Positions 34,782-42,643 of a stretch of DNA of 64,000 bases are shown piece by piece. The first letter of the stretch is position 1. Each line of letters begins with the position of its first letter. The notes under the pieces were generated by a model. It searched no databases. It saw only the letters and a list, made by a program, of their open reading frames with translations, and had not been told where the DNA came from. Made by a program: the position numbers and the translations under genes. This DNA is from Bacteroides cellulosilyticus (GTDB lineage Bacteria; Bacteroidota; Bacteroidia; Bacteroidales; Bacteroidaceae), in contig NZ_CP081903.1 of the NCBI RefSeq assembly GCF_020091405.1, forward strand, positions 2,170,001-2,234,000, written 5' to 3'.

Positions 34782-34789
34782 CAAAAGTA
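34782..34789 (-). promoter_or_regulatory. -7 box of topA
   Basis: TACTTTTG on the minus strand. It overlaps the farther upstream ATG and so fixes the start at 34739. Confidence 0.7.
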
Positions 34790-34873
34790 GAAAAAAACAA
34801 TTGTTTCCACCTTATAATATGTGGAGAATATATTCTTTTTTAGCAAAAATGACTTTTTTTGCCACGTTGTTTG

Positions 34874-36514
34874 TTAAAAACGAAAACTCACTCCACCCAT
34901 GAAATTGATACCTTCTGTGGGATATCCCCAATAATATTGGTAGTCTTTGTTCAATAAATTGTTTGCACGCACATAGATTGATATGCCTTCAAAGACTTCG
35001 TAGCTACCGCCAAGGTATAGATTTCCAACCGGATCTACACGCTCGTTGCCTATCTTCTCACGAGTGATGTGCTGATAACCGAGGTTGATCAGGACAGAAG
35101 AAACCGGACGAATGTCTACCTTGAAATTTGCTTCGAAAGAAGGCATGTAATAGAGTAGCTGGTCTCCGCTGTTATTTTCTGTTTTAGCAGTTTTCCAGTC
35201 ACGGTAAACGCCCGAAGCGGTGAAGGAAATAATATCCTTATAGCTGTAGCTGGCTTCGGCGCCTGCATATATGTTATGCATATTTCCTTGGAGCAATTGA
35301 AGGTATGAACCGCTATAGTTCGCAATTGCGGCAGAAGCAAGATTATTCTTTAAATCCTGATATCCACCATAAATATTAAACCATAAACCTGTTACTGGAC
35401 TGGTCTTGAAGCCGAGGGCAGCATTCAGCTGTTCGTAGGTGGCATCCAGTTGTATATTACTCTGACCATAAGGTGAAACCATTTCCAGCCTGCGGAAATC
35501 ATTAGCCTGTCGTCCGCCTGTAGCCTGGGCGTAGAGAATATAACTGTCAGAGAAGATATATTGGGCTGTCACGTCCGGTGCTACCCGGAATTTCTTGCCA
35601 AATCCGAATGCGAAATCCACGTGAGCGCCGAGACGGATTTTCCAGTCTTCGCTTTGATACAGATAATAGGGATTTAATTCCACAGAGGTATAATCTTCAA
35701 AAAGATTGTTCTTGTAGAATGTATTGTCCATGGAGAGATCTACTCCAACAAACTGCTCTTCAGAGATCGTTCCCATTGCACCGGCTTTTGTCCGTACCAT
35801 AACTTCCTGTGCGTCCTGATATTGTATATCGTGTTGGCGTTCGTAGAACATCAGGTTGGTTTCGGCATGAAATTGAAGCGGTAATTCTTCGCTGGTTGAT
35901 TTTATTCCGAAATGTACATCACCCGACAGGAATTTCTGCTTATTATTTGTGCTGCCGGGCATGAAGTTGAAGTTGCTTAGCCCGAAGTTTCCGGCTACAT
36001 TTAAGTCCATTTTCCGGAAAGCATGTACATAATCCATGCCCGCATGTGTACGGTAATAACGTGCATCCCATTTATCCTTGGGATCAGGCAGATCTAACTT
36101 GCCATCCATGCCGTTCATGTGGAAATTCAGGTTCAGTTTGTCACTGTTAGGCAGGATGAACAGATAATTGGCACGAGCGTCCAGGTTGCCGTAATTGCCA
36201 TATCCCAGACGGGCGTAGCCGCGTTTGGCTTTATCCTGGCTTTCAGCTCCTGTATACGCCTCCATGGTAGTTGCAGGGATATTTCCCGCAGGTGCGAGTG
36301 TGGCATCATATTCCACAGTCTTTTTGCTGGCTGTTGGCGGCATTACCTTGGGCAGTACGTTTACTTTGGAAGCATCTATGATGTCCGGATTATATTCTTG
36401 TTCTACCACGACCGTGCGGCTCAGGGTAGTATCTTTAGCTTGCGTTTGGGCTTGCACCCAGTTCGGTATGGTTATAAGTGCCAATGCCCCGAATATATAT
36501 TGTACCTTTTTCAT
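34874..36514 (-). CDS. outer-membrane beta-barrel protein, TonB-receptor-like barrel without plug
   Basis: 546 residues with a Sec signal peptide (MKKVQYIFGALALITIP to about VQAQ). A short N-terminal segment (TTLSRTVVVEQEYNPDII) is followed by alternating amphipathic strands rich in aromatic residues and ends GGVSFRF, the terminal Phe typical of BamA clients. The C-terminal half (LYLGGSYEVFEGISIYVRANNLLNKDYQYYWGYP) looks like the last strands of TonB-dependent receptors, but there is no plug domain or clear TonB box. It follows the large TPR protein by 20 bases. The conserved pairing suggests the barrel and the TPR protein work together at the outer membrane; the role is unknown. Confidence 0.82.
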   Translation of the reverse strand: MKKVQYIFGALALITIPNWVQAQTQAKDTTLSRTVVVEQEYNPDIIDASKVNVLPKVMPPTASKKTVEYDATLAPAGNIPATTMEAYTGAESQDKAKRGYARLGYGNYGNLDARANYLFILPNSDKLNLNFHMNGMDGKLDLPDPKDKWDARYYRTHAGMDYVHAFRKMDLNVAGNFGLSNFNFMPGSTNNKQKFLSGDVHFGIKSTSEELPLQFHAETNLMFYERQHDIQYQDAQEVMVRTKAGAMGTISEEQFVGVDLSMDNTFYKNNLFEDYTSVELNPYYLYQSEDWKIRLGAHVDFAFGFGKKFRVAPDVTAQYIFSDSYILYAQATGGRQANDFRRLEMVSPYGQSNIQLDATYEQLNAALGFKTSPVTGLWFNIYGGYQDLKNNLASAAIANYSGSYLQLLQGNMHNIYAGAEASYSYKDIISFTASGVYRDWKTAKTENNSGDQLLYYMPSFEANFKVDIRPVSSVLINLGYQHITREKIGNERVDPVGNLYLGGSYEVFEGISIYVRANNLLNKDYQYYWGYPTEGINFMGGVSFRF

Positions 36515-36534
36515 ATTTATAATTGACGAGGTTT

Positions 36535-39500
36535 TTACTTCAGTTTTTCTAATCTTTCATTAATCATCTGTTCGATGTCATCGTCGGCATGGTAATTCTG
36601 TTGCAGGCTCAGCAAGTATTGGCGTGCATCCAGTTTTTTATCCATTGCTACATATACATCCGACAGCAGAACGAAACTTCTTGCCAGCCAGTAAGCGTGT
36701 GGTGTGCTCTGATCAATGAAGTTGAGTATTTCCTTTTCAGCAGCAGCGTATTCACCTGCCTTATACAGTTGTTGAGCAACCAGATATTTGGCTTCGGCCC
36801 CATAAAGTGTGCGTGTATCCTTAGCCAGTGTCTGAAGGTCGTTCATGGCTTTCTTGTCGGCGCGTTGGTTCAGATAAGCCTTGGCACGGAAATACAGGGC
36901 TTCGTTGCGTAGCTCCGGTGTCAATTTGGTTTCGGCAAGCAGGTCGGTGGCAGCAGCGATTGTTTCCACGTCATCCTGCATCAGGGCGGCACTGCGCAGC
37001 ATTCCTGTTTCTGCAAGCTGTCGGCGTTCGGGAGTGGTAGCTTTTGCTTTCAACTGTCTGTAGTCATTCAATGCCTGGTCAAACTGCTTACGGTTGAACA
37101 GGATTTCCGCACGTGCAATGAGTGCTTCCTGTGAATAAGGATTATCTGGATATTCCAGCAGTTTGCCGGCATGTTCCAATACGGCGGCTTCATCCTTCTG
37201 TTCTTTGCCAATCACACAAAGATAGTAATGGGCGTTCAGACTGAATGCACCGTTGGGGAAGCTTTGCAGGTAACGGGTAAAGCTTGATTTGGCAGGAGCG
37301 ATCTCTCTCTTCATATATACCTTTTCTGCGGCGATATAAGTCAGAGAATCCTGCTCACTGGCATCAAAGCGGATTTCTCCCGGCATCTTGGCTGCCAGGG
37401 CGGCAAATTCATCTACGCGGTTAGCGTCTACATAGATCGATTTCAGGTCACGCATGGCGAGACGTGCTTCTTCACTACCCGGATACTGGGTTACTACATG
37501 CTTGTAAGCATCTATCGCGCGATCATATTCATCGTTTTGGTAATAAAGCAGGCCGATTTCAGCAGCGGCTTTACGGCTGACCGGGCTTTCGGGATATTTA
37601 TCCAGCAATTCTTTAAATGCTGCGATAGCCTGGCGACTGTTGCTTGTCTGTACATACGAACGGCCTTTTTCGTAAAGAGCATTTACGGTATAGGGTGAAG
37701 ACGGATATTTGTTTGCCATGCGGTTGAGCAATGCAACCTTACCATCATAATCTTTTTGCAAGCCGGCAACCAAAGCCAGCTGATAGAAAGAATAATCACC
37801 TGCAGGAGTTCCCATGTTTTCTGCTTTGGTATAATACTGCTTGGCTTCATCGAAACGGCGTACGTGCAGATAACAGTCACCTATGCGATTGTAAGCATCT
37901 GCGAGTGCAGTGGGATTTTCTCCTTTTTCCAGTTGCGTGAATTTCAGGAAACGGTTCTGGGCAAGTGTGTAATCTTTCTCATGAAAAGCTATGTAGGCCA
38001 GATTATAGTATGCCAGTGCATAAGTTTCTGTATTTCTGTCCGGAGTAAGATTCAGATATTCACTGAAGTTACTTGCTGCTTCCTGCATCCGGTTCAGACG
38101 ATAATAAGCTTCTCCTCTCCAATAAATAGCATCCGCCTTGTTTTGCAGATTATATTGTCCCAAGGCTACAGATTGGTTAAAGTAACCGATAGCTTCCTGG
38201 AATTGTGCATTGGCAAAAGACTGTGTACCGAGATGGAACAAGATTTTCTGTTTCGCCTCCAGAATTGCAGTGCTCGGGTGAGTGATTCGTTCGATGGATT
38301 TCAAGGCGGCTTCGTAACTGCGGGTATTCATGTATACCTCTACCAGATAACTGCTGACTTTGTCTACATATTGGGAGTTCGGGAATTCATTAAGGAATTT
38401 CTCGAAAACAGTAACAGATTCACCGAAAGCGGAATAGGAGGTTTCGTGAATACAAAGGGCGTAATTGTAAGCAGCCTGCTCTTTGACTTGCATATCTGCA
38501 TTGGAGGCAGCAGCTTGCTCAAATGCCATGCGTGCCTTGTTCTTATCTGACATTTGCAGATAAGCCAACCCCATGTGCAGATAGGCATTTTGTGCCAATG
38601 CGTCATTTTCAGCGGTTACTTCACCGAGGGTATTGGCCGCTTTGGAGTATACACCGCAGTTGTAGTACGAAAGTCCCAGCATATAGAGTGCATCCCGACG
38701 GGGGGCAGCCTCTTTATTGTTTTCCAGATACTTTTCAAATGCCTCCATGGCTTCGTGATACTTTCCGAAGTGATAGTCGGCATCACCGAGAACGCGGTAC
38801 ATTTCAGCTGTATATTCATTATTCGGGTAGGCGGACAGATAATTCTGCGCTACTATTTCCGCTTTATCATAATTCTTTTTAATCAGGTAAATCTCTGCAA
38901 TATAATAAGGTGCAAGCGCTTTGTATTTGGCGTTATCCTGTAAAGACAGGAAACCGGTCATTGCTTCGTCATAACGTTGCTGGGTGTAGCGGATATAAGA
39001 AATGTAGTATGTGCAATCGGCTGCATACTTTTTACTGGTGCTACGGAGAGTTTCGAACCATATGGCAGCTTCTTTCACATTACCTGTTTTCAAATAACAG
39101 GTTGCCAGACGGTACGTCATATCGTCGCGTTCTTCATTTCCCAACAGATCGAGACGGGCAGAATTGAACATAGCCATGGCTTCATCATATTTTCCTTCGA
39201 AGAAATATACGGATGCCATAAGTGCATAAATGCGATTGGCATAGGGGGTATCGGGATATTCATCCAGATAGGCCTGCAATTTGTCTAAACTTTTAAGGTC
39301 TTTTAGTTCGTAGGCAGCACATACCAGCATATACTCGGCTTCCATCCGTTCGCCTGTGACAGGCAGGGGCTTGCCTTCTGCATCTATCTGGCGTACGAAT
39401 GCTTGCAACGGTGGGATGGCAGCTGCATACGCTTTTTGTTGGAACAGTGACTGTCCTTCCTGGTAAAGTCGTTGAGGGGAAGTGATATTCTCGCTGGTCT

Positions 39501-39567
39501 GTGCCGTAGCGAGCAAAGGTGCACAGCAGAGTGCCGTGCATAGTATTCGGGAGAGTTTATTCTTCAT
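36535..39567 (-). CDS. large periplasmic tetratricopeptide-repeat protein
   Basis: 1010 residues. A signal peptide (to about LLATAQ) is followed by TPR units along nearly the whole length, for example GDADYHFGKYHEAMEAFEKYLEN and IGDCYLHVRRFDEAKQYYTKA, with the Gly/Ala-8 and Ala-20 pattern. Such solenoids hold protein partners; TPR lipoproteins and periplasmic TPRs assist outer-membrane assembly or envelope complexes. It is first in an operon with the downstream barrel protein. The promoter box TACTTTTG is at 39585-39592. Confidence 0.9.
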   Translation of the reverse strand: MKNKLSRILCTALCCAPLLATAQTSENITSPQRLYQEGQSLFQQKAYAAAIPPLQAFVRQIDAEGKPLPVTGERMEAEYMLVCAAYELKDLKSLDKLQAYLDEYPDTPYANRIYALMASVYFFEGKYDEAMAMFNSARLDLLGNEERDDMTYRLATCYLKTGNVKEAAIWFETLRSTSKKYAADCTYYISYIRYTQQRYDEAMTGFLSLQDNAKYKALAPYYIAEIYLIKKNYDKAEIVAQNYLSAYPNNEYTAEMYRVLGDADYHFGKYHEAMEAFEKYLENNKEAAPRRDALYMLGLSYYNCGVYSKAANTLGEVTAENDALAQNAYLHMGLAYLQMSDKNKARMAFEQAAASNADMQVKEQAAYNYALCIHETSYSAFGESVTVFEKFLNEFPNSQYVDKVSSYLVEVYMNTRSYEAALKSIERITHPSTAILEAKQKILFHLGTQSFANAQFQEAIGYFNQSVALGQYNLQNKADAIYWRGEAYYRLNRMQEAASNFSEYLNLTPDRNTETYALAYYNLAYIAFHEKDYTLAQNRFLKFTQLEKGENPTALADAYNRIGDCYLHVRRFDEAKQYYTKAENMGTPAGDYSFYQLALVAGLQKDYDGKVALLNRMANKYPSSPYTVNALYEKGRSYVQTSNSRQAIAAFKELLDKYPESPVSRKAAAEIGLLYYQNDEYDRAIDAYKHVVTQYPGSEEARLAMRDLKSIYVDANRVDEFAALAAKMPGEIRFDASEQDSLTYIAAEKVYMKREIAPAKSSFTRYLQSFPNGAFSLNAHYYLCVIGKEQKDEAAVLEHAGKLLEYPDNPYSQEALIARAEILFNRKQFDQALNDYRQLKAKATTPERRQLAETGMLRSAALMQDDVETIAAATDLLAETKLTPELRNEALYFRAKAYLNQRADKKAMNDLQTLAKDTRTLYGAEAKYLVAQQLYKAGEYAAAEKEILNFIDQSTPHAYWLARSFVLLSDVYVAMDKKLDARQYLLSLQQNYHADDDIEQMINERLEKLK

Positions 39568-39584
39568 AATGCAACGCGTTTTTA

Positions 39585-39592
39585 CAAAAGTA
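39585..39592 (-). promoter_or_regulatory. -7 box of the TPR-barrel operon
   Basis: TACTTTTG on the minus strand, 17 bases before the ATG at 39567. Confidence 0.55.
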
Positions 39593-39665
39593 CGGGTTTT
39601 AAGTCGAATTTGTTACACTTGTTTGGCTTTTTTAGGAATGGTGAGAAATAAATAGCATCTTTTCA

Positions 39666-39703
39666 TTCTCCTATTGGGGAAATATTTTTTGCCAATAGGA
39701 GAA
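39666..39703. repeat. inverted repeat after the Nudix gene
   Basis: TTCTCCTATTGG with CCAATAGGAGAA around a 14-base loop, immediately after the Nudix stop. On the minus strand the T-run precedes rather than follows the stem, so it is not a textbook terminator. Confidence 0.55.
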
Positions 39704-39722
39704 AAAAAACTTCTTATTTGAG

Positions 39723-40250
39723 TCATTTTTCCTTTTCTTTCAGGAATATTTCTAATCCTTTCCGGATTGAACCTAGTCCGAAATCTTCTGTATGTATATC
39801 TTTTAGCGGCAGGAAAAAAACATCTGCCGCGTCATCCATGGCTTTGTAATGCAATGTATCGGTGACTGAGCACCGGAAAAACTGATCCAGTGTGTGGACA
39901 GTAAAATCGGAATACACATATATATTAGGCAAGGAAAAGAGATATTCCGCCTTTTCCACTTTCATTCCTGTCTCTTCTTTTACTTCACGCGTAACTCCTT
40001 CTTCTCCGGTTTCCGCCATGTCGATGAAACCACCAGGCAAATCCAGTGTTCCTTTGGCGGGGTCTTTGGCACGGCGGCATACCAACAGTTCGTTCCGTTC
40101 ATTCATTATCAGTGCCACGGTGGCAGCGGATGGGTTGAAATAATAGACGAATCCACAGTCGGCACAGCGTTTGGACTTTTCATTGTTGATATCAAAATGT
40201 GCGGAGCCACACTTGGGGCAGTATTTGAATTGGGATAGGGGATGTTCCAT
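39723..40250 (-). CDS. Nudix hydrolase with N-terminal zinc ribbon
   Basis: 175 residues. The zinc ribbon CPKCGSAHF to CADCGF (about residues 11-38) is followed by the Nudix box DLPGGFIDMAETGEEGVTRE continuing VKEETG (the GX5EX7REUXEEXGU pattern is complete). Proteins with this ribbon-Nudix layout act on NADH, ADP-ribose or other nucleoside diphosphates; the substrate is not determinable here. It ends in a Lys/Glu-rich tail. Monocistronic. Confidence 0.9.
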   Translation of the reverse strand: MEHPLSQFKYCPKCGSAHFDINNEKSKRCADCGFVYYFNPSAATVALIMNERNELLVCRRAKDPAKGTLDLPGGFIDMAETGEEGVTREVKEETGMKVEKAEYLFSLPNIYVYSDFTVHTLDQFFRCSVTDTLHYKAMDDAADVFFLPLKDIHTEDFGLGSIRKGLEIFLKEKEK

Positions 40251-40391
40251 AAATGGTTAAATATTAGGTTTAGAATGATGTATTACTGAACTACTGATTT
40301 TTAATTGATACCTTTATCGAGTATACTTGATACGCCACTCAATCAGATTTACAATCCGTTGGGACGGGGCTCTATCTTAAGGTTCTGGAAA

Positions 40392-42050
40392 TTAATTTGA
40401 TCTTCCATCTAATAATAAGAGAATTCGCTCACCTGGCCCAGATATTTTATACGTTTGTTTAGGACTTGTTCTTCTATTTGGGAATTCCATTTCTACCCAG
40501 CCCAGTGCAAGTAGCGGATCTAAGTATCTGGCTCTATTATCAGAATGGTTTTTTAATCCCATTTTTTCGAAAAGCTCGGTTCGGGGAATTTTTTGCTGCA
40601 GGAGCACTAACATTTCTTTAACTCTACCATGAATTTCTTTATTTAGTATGTCGCTAACTTGGTCGCTAACTTGGTCGCTAACTTGGTCGCTAACTTGGTC
40701 GCTAACTTGGTCGCTAACTTGATTTGCAAAGTCAATAAGGTCATTTATATTGCTAAAGGTTAGCTTAATATCTATATCGGCACTTGGTTTTGTAAATATC
40801 TTGTCCGCTAAAGAATGAGCAGGGATGATTGCCAGAAAATAGCTACTGATATCATCTGTTTCAAAAATAGGCTTAGGTGAGCCATTGGCTTCTAATGCGC
40901 CGTATATTGCAGGAAAACCAGTCCCTCTCCCTTCAGTTAGTTGTAATTCTTTCAGAAAATCACCGATACGTCTATTCCTATATTCACGAGCCACAATGCG
41001 ACGTTTGGTTTTCAATACTTTAAAGTCTACTGGGGGAACAGGACCTGGAAAACTTAGTATTTCTATTTTATCTGGCCATATTTGTATTTCTATTGGAGAT
41101 TGTCGTTCATAACTTTTGTGATATATTGCATTTGATAAGGCCTCTTCTATAGCTACATAGGGAAAATTATAGAATCTTAATGCCTCTGCCTTGTTTTTTT
41201 GCTTGATAACTTTTTCAGCGATGATATTAGTGCGAATAAAGTCCAGAACATTTCTTAATTGCTTTTGTATGCATCCTTTGAAGTAATATTCTTCAAATAG
41301 TTGTCCAGATCCATCTTTATGCCATACCAATTCAATCCATGAACGGGGAAAGAATTTCTCGGGATTTTTTGAGAAGAATAGTAACCCAACGTTTACCGGA
41401 CGTAAATCTTCTTCCGGACCTTTTGCTATATACATTGCTTTTGCCAAATCTACTAGTGGCATTCTGGTACTTTCGGCATATAAGTCACTTTTGATTTCTT
41501 GTAAATGGGCTTGAATAAGACTTAAATCAAAATCATCGATTTTAGCTTGGTGATTAATGCGGTCGTCGAATGGAATATGTGCAGTTTGTTCTAGCAGTTG
41601 ACGCAGGTTTTCATCTTTGGCTATAATACTCTCACTACCTACACGTATATAAGGTTGCCGTTGCGCTTTTGAACCAAGCGTTACTGGGGCAGTATACATA
41701 CGGTTATCTCCCGCAGGGCACCAAAGCACTAAAATGTGTTTACCCTGCAGAATATAGGGTTGGATGATTGGAAAGTAGTTAGGTTGTATTTGGTAACCTA
41801 TGTTAATGATCTCCTTTTGCAATTTATCTAAACAGTTTTCATTTAATCCAATGGGAGGTAATTCCGGCTTACCATTATTTTCATTGATTCCGATGGTTAT
41901 ATATCCCCCTCCCCAGTTATGGAGATCATTGGCAAAAGCACACAAAGTATGGATGATCGTTTCCGGATTCCAACCGGATTTGAATTCAATTCGTTCCCAT
42001 TCAACGGTGTTGCCTTTTATTAAGTCTTCTATATTTATTGGTAAAGCCAT
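40392..42050 (-). CDS. AlbA/schlafen-type putative DNA-binding regulator with DQVS repeats
   Basis: 552 residues. The N-terminal AlbA_2 (divergent AAA-4/schlafen) domain (about 10-150) has EFKSGWNPETIIHTLCAFAND and GGGYITIGINENNG. A middle part resembles ATP-dependent helicase C-terminal HATPase-like domains (NAIYHKSYERQSPIEIQIW, GRGTGFPAIYGAL). The C-terminal 80 residues look like a winged helix (RTELFEKMGLKNHSDNRARYLDPL). Between the last two lies a perfect run of six or so DQVS tetrapeptides. The family is strain-variable and linked to stress or defence; the exact role is unknown. The promoter is at 42071-42101. Confidence 0.85.
   Translation of the reverse strand: MALPINIEDLIKGNTVEWERIEFKSGWNPETIIHTLCAFANDLHNWGGGYITIGINENNGKPELPPIGLNENCLDKLQKEIINIGYQIQPNYFPIIQPYILQGKHILVLWCPAGDNRMYTAPVTLGSKAQRQPYIRVGSESIIAKDENLRQLLEQTAHIPFDDRINHQAKIDDFDLSLIQAHLQEIKSDLYAESTRMPLVDLAKAMYIAKGPEEDLRPVNVGLLFFSKNPEKFFPRSWIELVWHKDGSGQLFEEYYFKGCIQKQLRNVLDFIRTNIIAEKVIKQKNKAEALRFYNFPYVAIEEALSNAIYHKSYERQSPIEIQIWPDKIEILSFPGPVPPVDFKVLKTKRRIVAREYRNRRIGDFLKELQLTEGRGTGFPAIYGALEANGSPKPIFETDDISSYFLAIIPAHSLADKIFTKPSADIDIKLTFSNINDLIDFANQVSDQVSDQVSDQVSDQVSDQVSDILNKEIHGRVKEMLVLLQQKIPRTELFEKMGLKNHSDNRARYLDPLLALGWVEMEFPNRRTSPKQTYKISGPGERILLLLDGRSN
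40650..40722. repeat. 12-bp coding microsatellite (DQVS repeats)
   Basis: The 12-base unit TTGGTCGCTAAC is repeated about six times without interruption inside the gene, encoding DQVS. Unit gain or loss would keep the frame and change linker length. Confidence 0.9.
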
Positions 42051-42069
42051 ATTAAGTCACCTGTATTTC

Positions 42070-42119
42070 TGCAAATGTACTGAATGTTATTGGTATGGCA
42101 ATAAATGGTAGAAGATAAA
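42070..42119 (-). promoter_or_regulatory. promoter segment A, duplicated at 42511
   Basis: On the minus strand ATTG, 19 bases, TACATTTG gives a fair Bacteroides promoter for the schlafen-type gene. The 50-base segment is about 80% identical to 42511-42559. Confidence 0.65.
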
Positions 42120-42144
42120 ATCAATCACTAAGCCTAATGTAAGC

Positions 42145-42284
42145 TTAAATACTACTGATTATAGTTCTTTGAGATATATTTCTATTCTGATAATATCCAT
42201 GTACGAGGACGTGCCGCATATATATGACTGCTTCCCATTACACTTTTGCAATAATCGTCCTTTATCTTTAGGCTTTTCTCTCAT
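42145..42284 (-). pseudogene. remnant of a HEPN (DUF86) toxin gene
   Basis: The ATG at 42284 overlaps the end of the nucleotidyltransferase frame, as is usual for MNT-HEPN pairs. It reads MREKPKDKGRLL, the typical DUF86 start. After only 68 bases, in another frame, comes RHVLVHGYY (42190-42216), the HEPN RX4-6H active-site motif, then a stop at 42145. Some 80 or more residues between are gone. The toxin RNase is therefore dead. Basis: motif reading by eye. Confidence 0.75.
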
Positions 42285-42495
42285 AGATTAATATTTTATC
42301 TCGTTCTGCACTATCCTTGGCAAAATCTTTTAATTGCCCTTCTTCTACTAAGTCTATATCTTTATGTAATACTTTTCTTTCAATATCACTTTCATGTGTT
42401 TCTTCGCCGCGAGAGTAAGAGCCGAATACCCATGCTTTCTCGATAGGTTGTAGCTTAAAAAAATCTTTTAACTTATTGACGATAACTTGTTTCAT
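42268..42495 (-). pseudogene. MNT-type nucleotidyltransferase antitoxin with internal deletion
   Basis: The frame starts MKQVIVNKLKDFF at 42495 (an earlier in-frame ATG at 42546 lies in the promoter). It has WVFGSYSRGEETHESDIE, which matches the GSx10DxD nucleotidyltransferase motif but loses the second Asp, and then jumps to HKDIDLVEEGQLKDFAKDSA. In intact relatives about 20-25 residues lie between. The product of 75 residues still reads to its natural end (KILIYERKA) but should be catalytically dead. Partner remnant downstream at 42145-42284. Confidence 0.75.
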
Positions 42496-42510
42496 AGAAA
42501 AACGGCTTTT

Positions 42511-42559
42511 TGTAAATGTACTAAATGTTATTGATATGTCAATCATTGGCAGAGATAAA
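42511..42559 (-). promoter_or_regulatory. promoter segment B, degenerate copy of 42070-42119
   Basis: Same layout as segment A (ATTG, 19 bases, TACATTTA) but the final G of the -7 box is changed. It lies in front of the broken nucleotidyltransferase gene. Confidence 0.6.
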
Positions 42560-42579
42560 TACTGTTATAGTGATTTAGA

Positions 42580-42622
42580 AGAAAGGCCCTATCACTCATT
42601 TATCATGGTGTAGGACCTTTCT
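42580..42622 (-). terminator. terminator of the 42644-49904 operon
   Basis: AGAAAGG-CCTA-CAC pairs with GTG-TAGG-CCTTTCT, interrupted by single mismatches, around a 12-base loop just after the last gene. Confidence 0.65.
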
Positions 42623-42643
42623 CTAAATTAACAAACAATTAAC

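Noticed and set aside
39666..39703. Rho-independent terminator of the Nudix gene
   Set aside because: The T-run precedes the stem on the transcribed strand; kept only as an inverted repeat.
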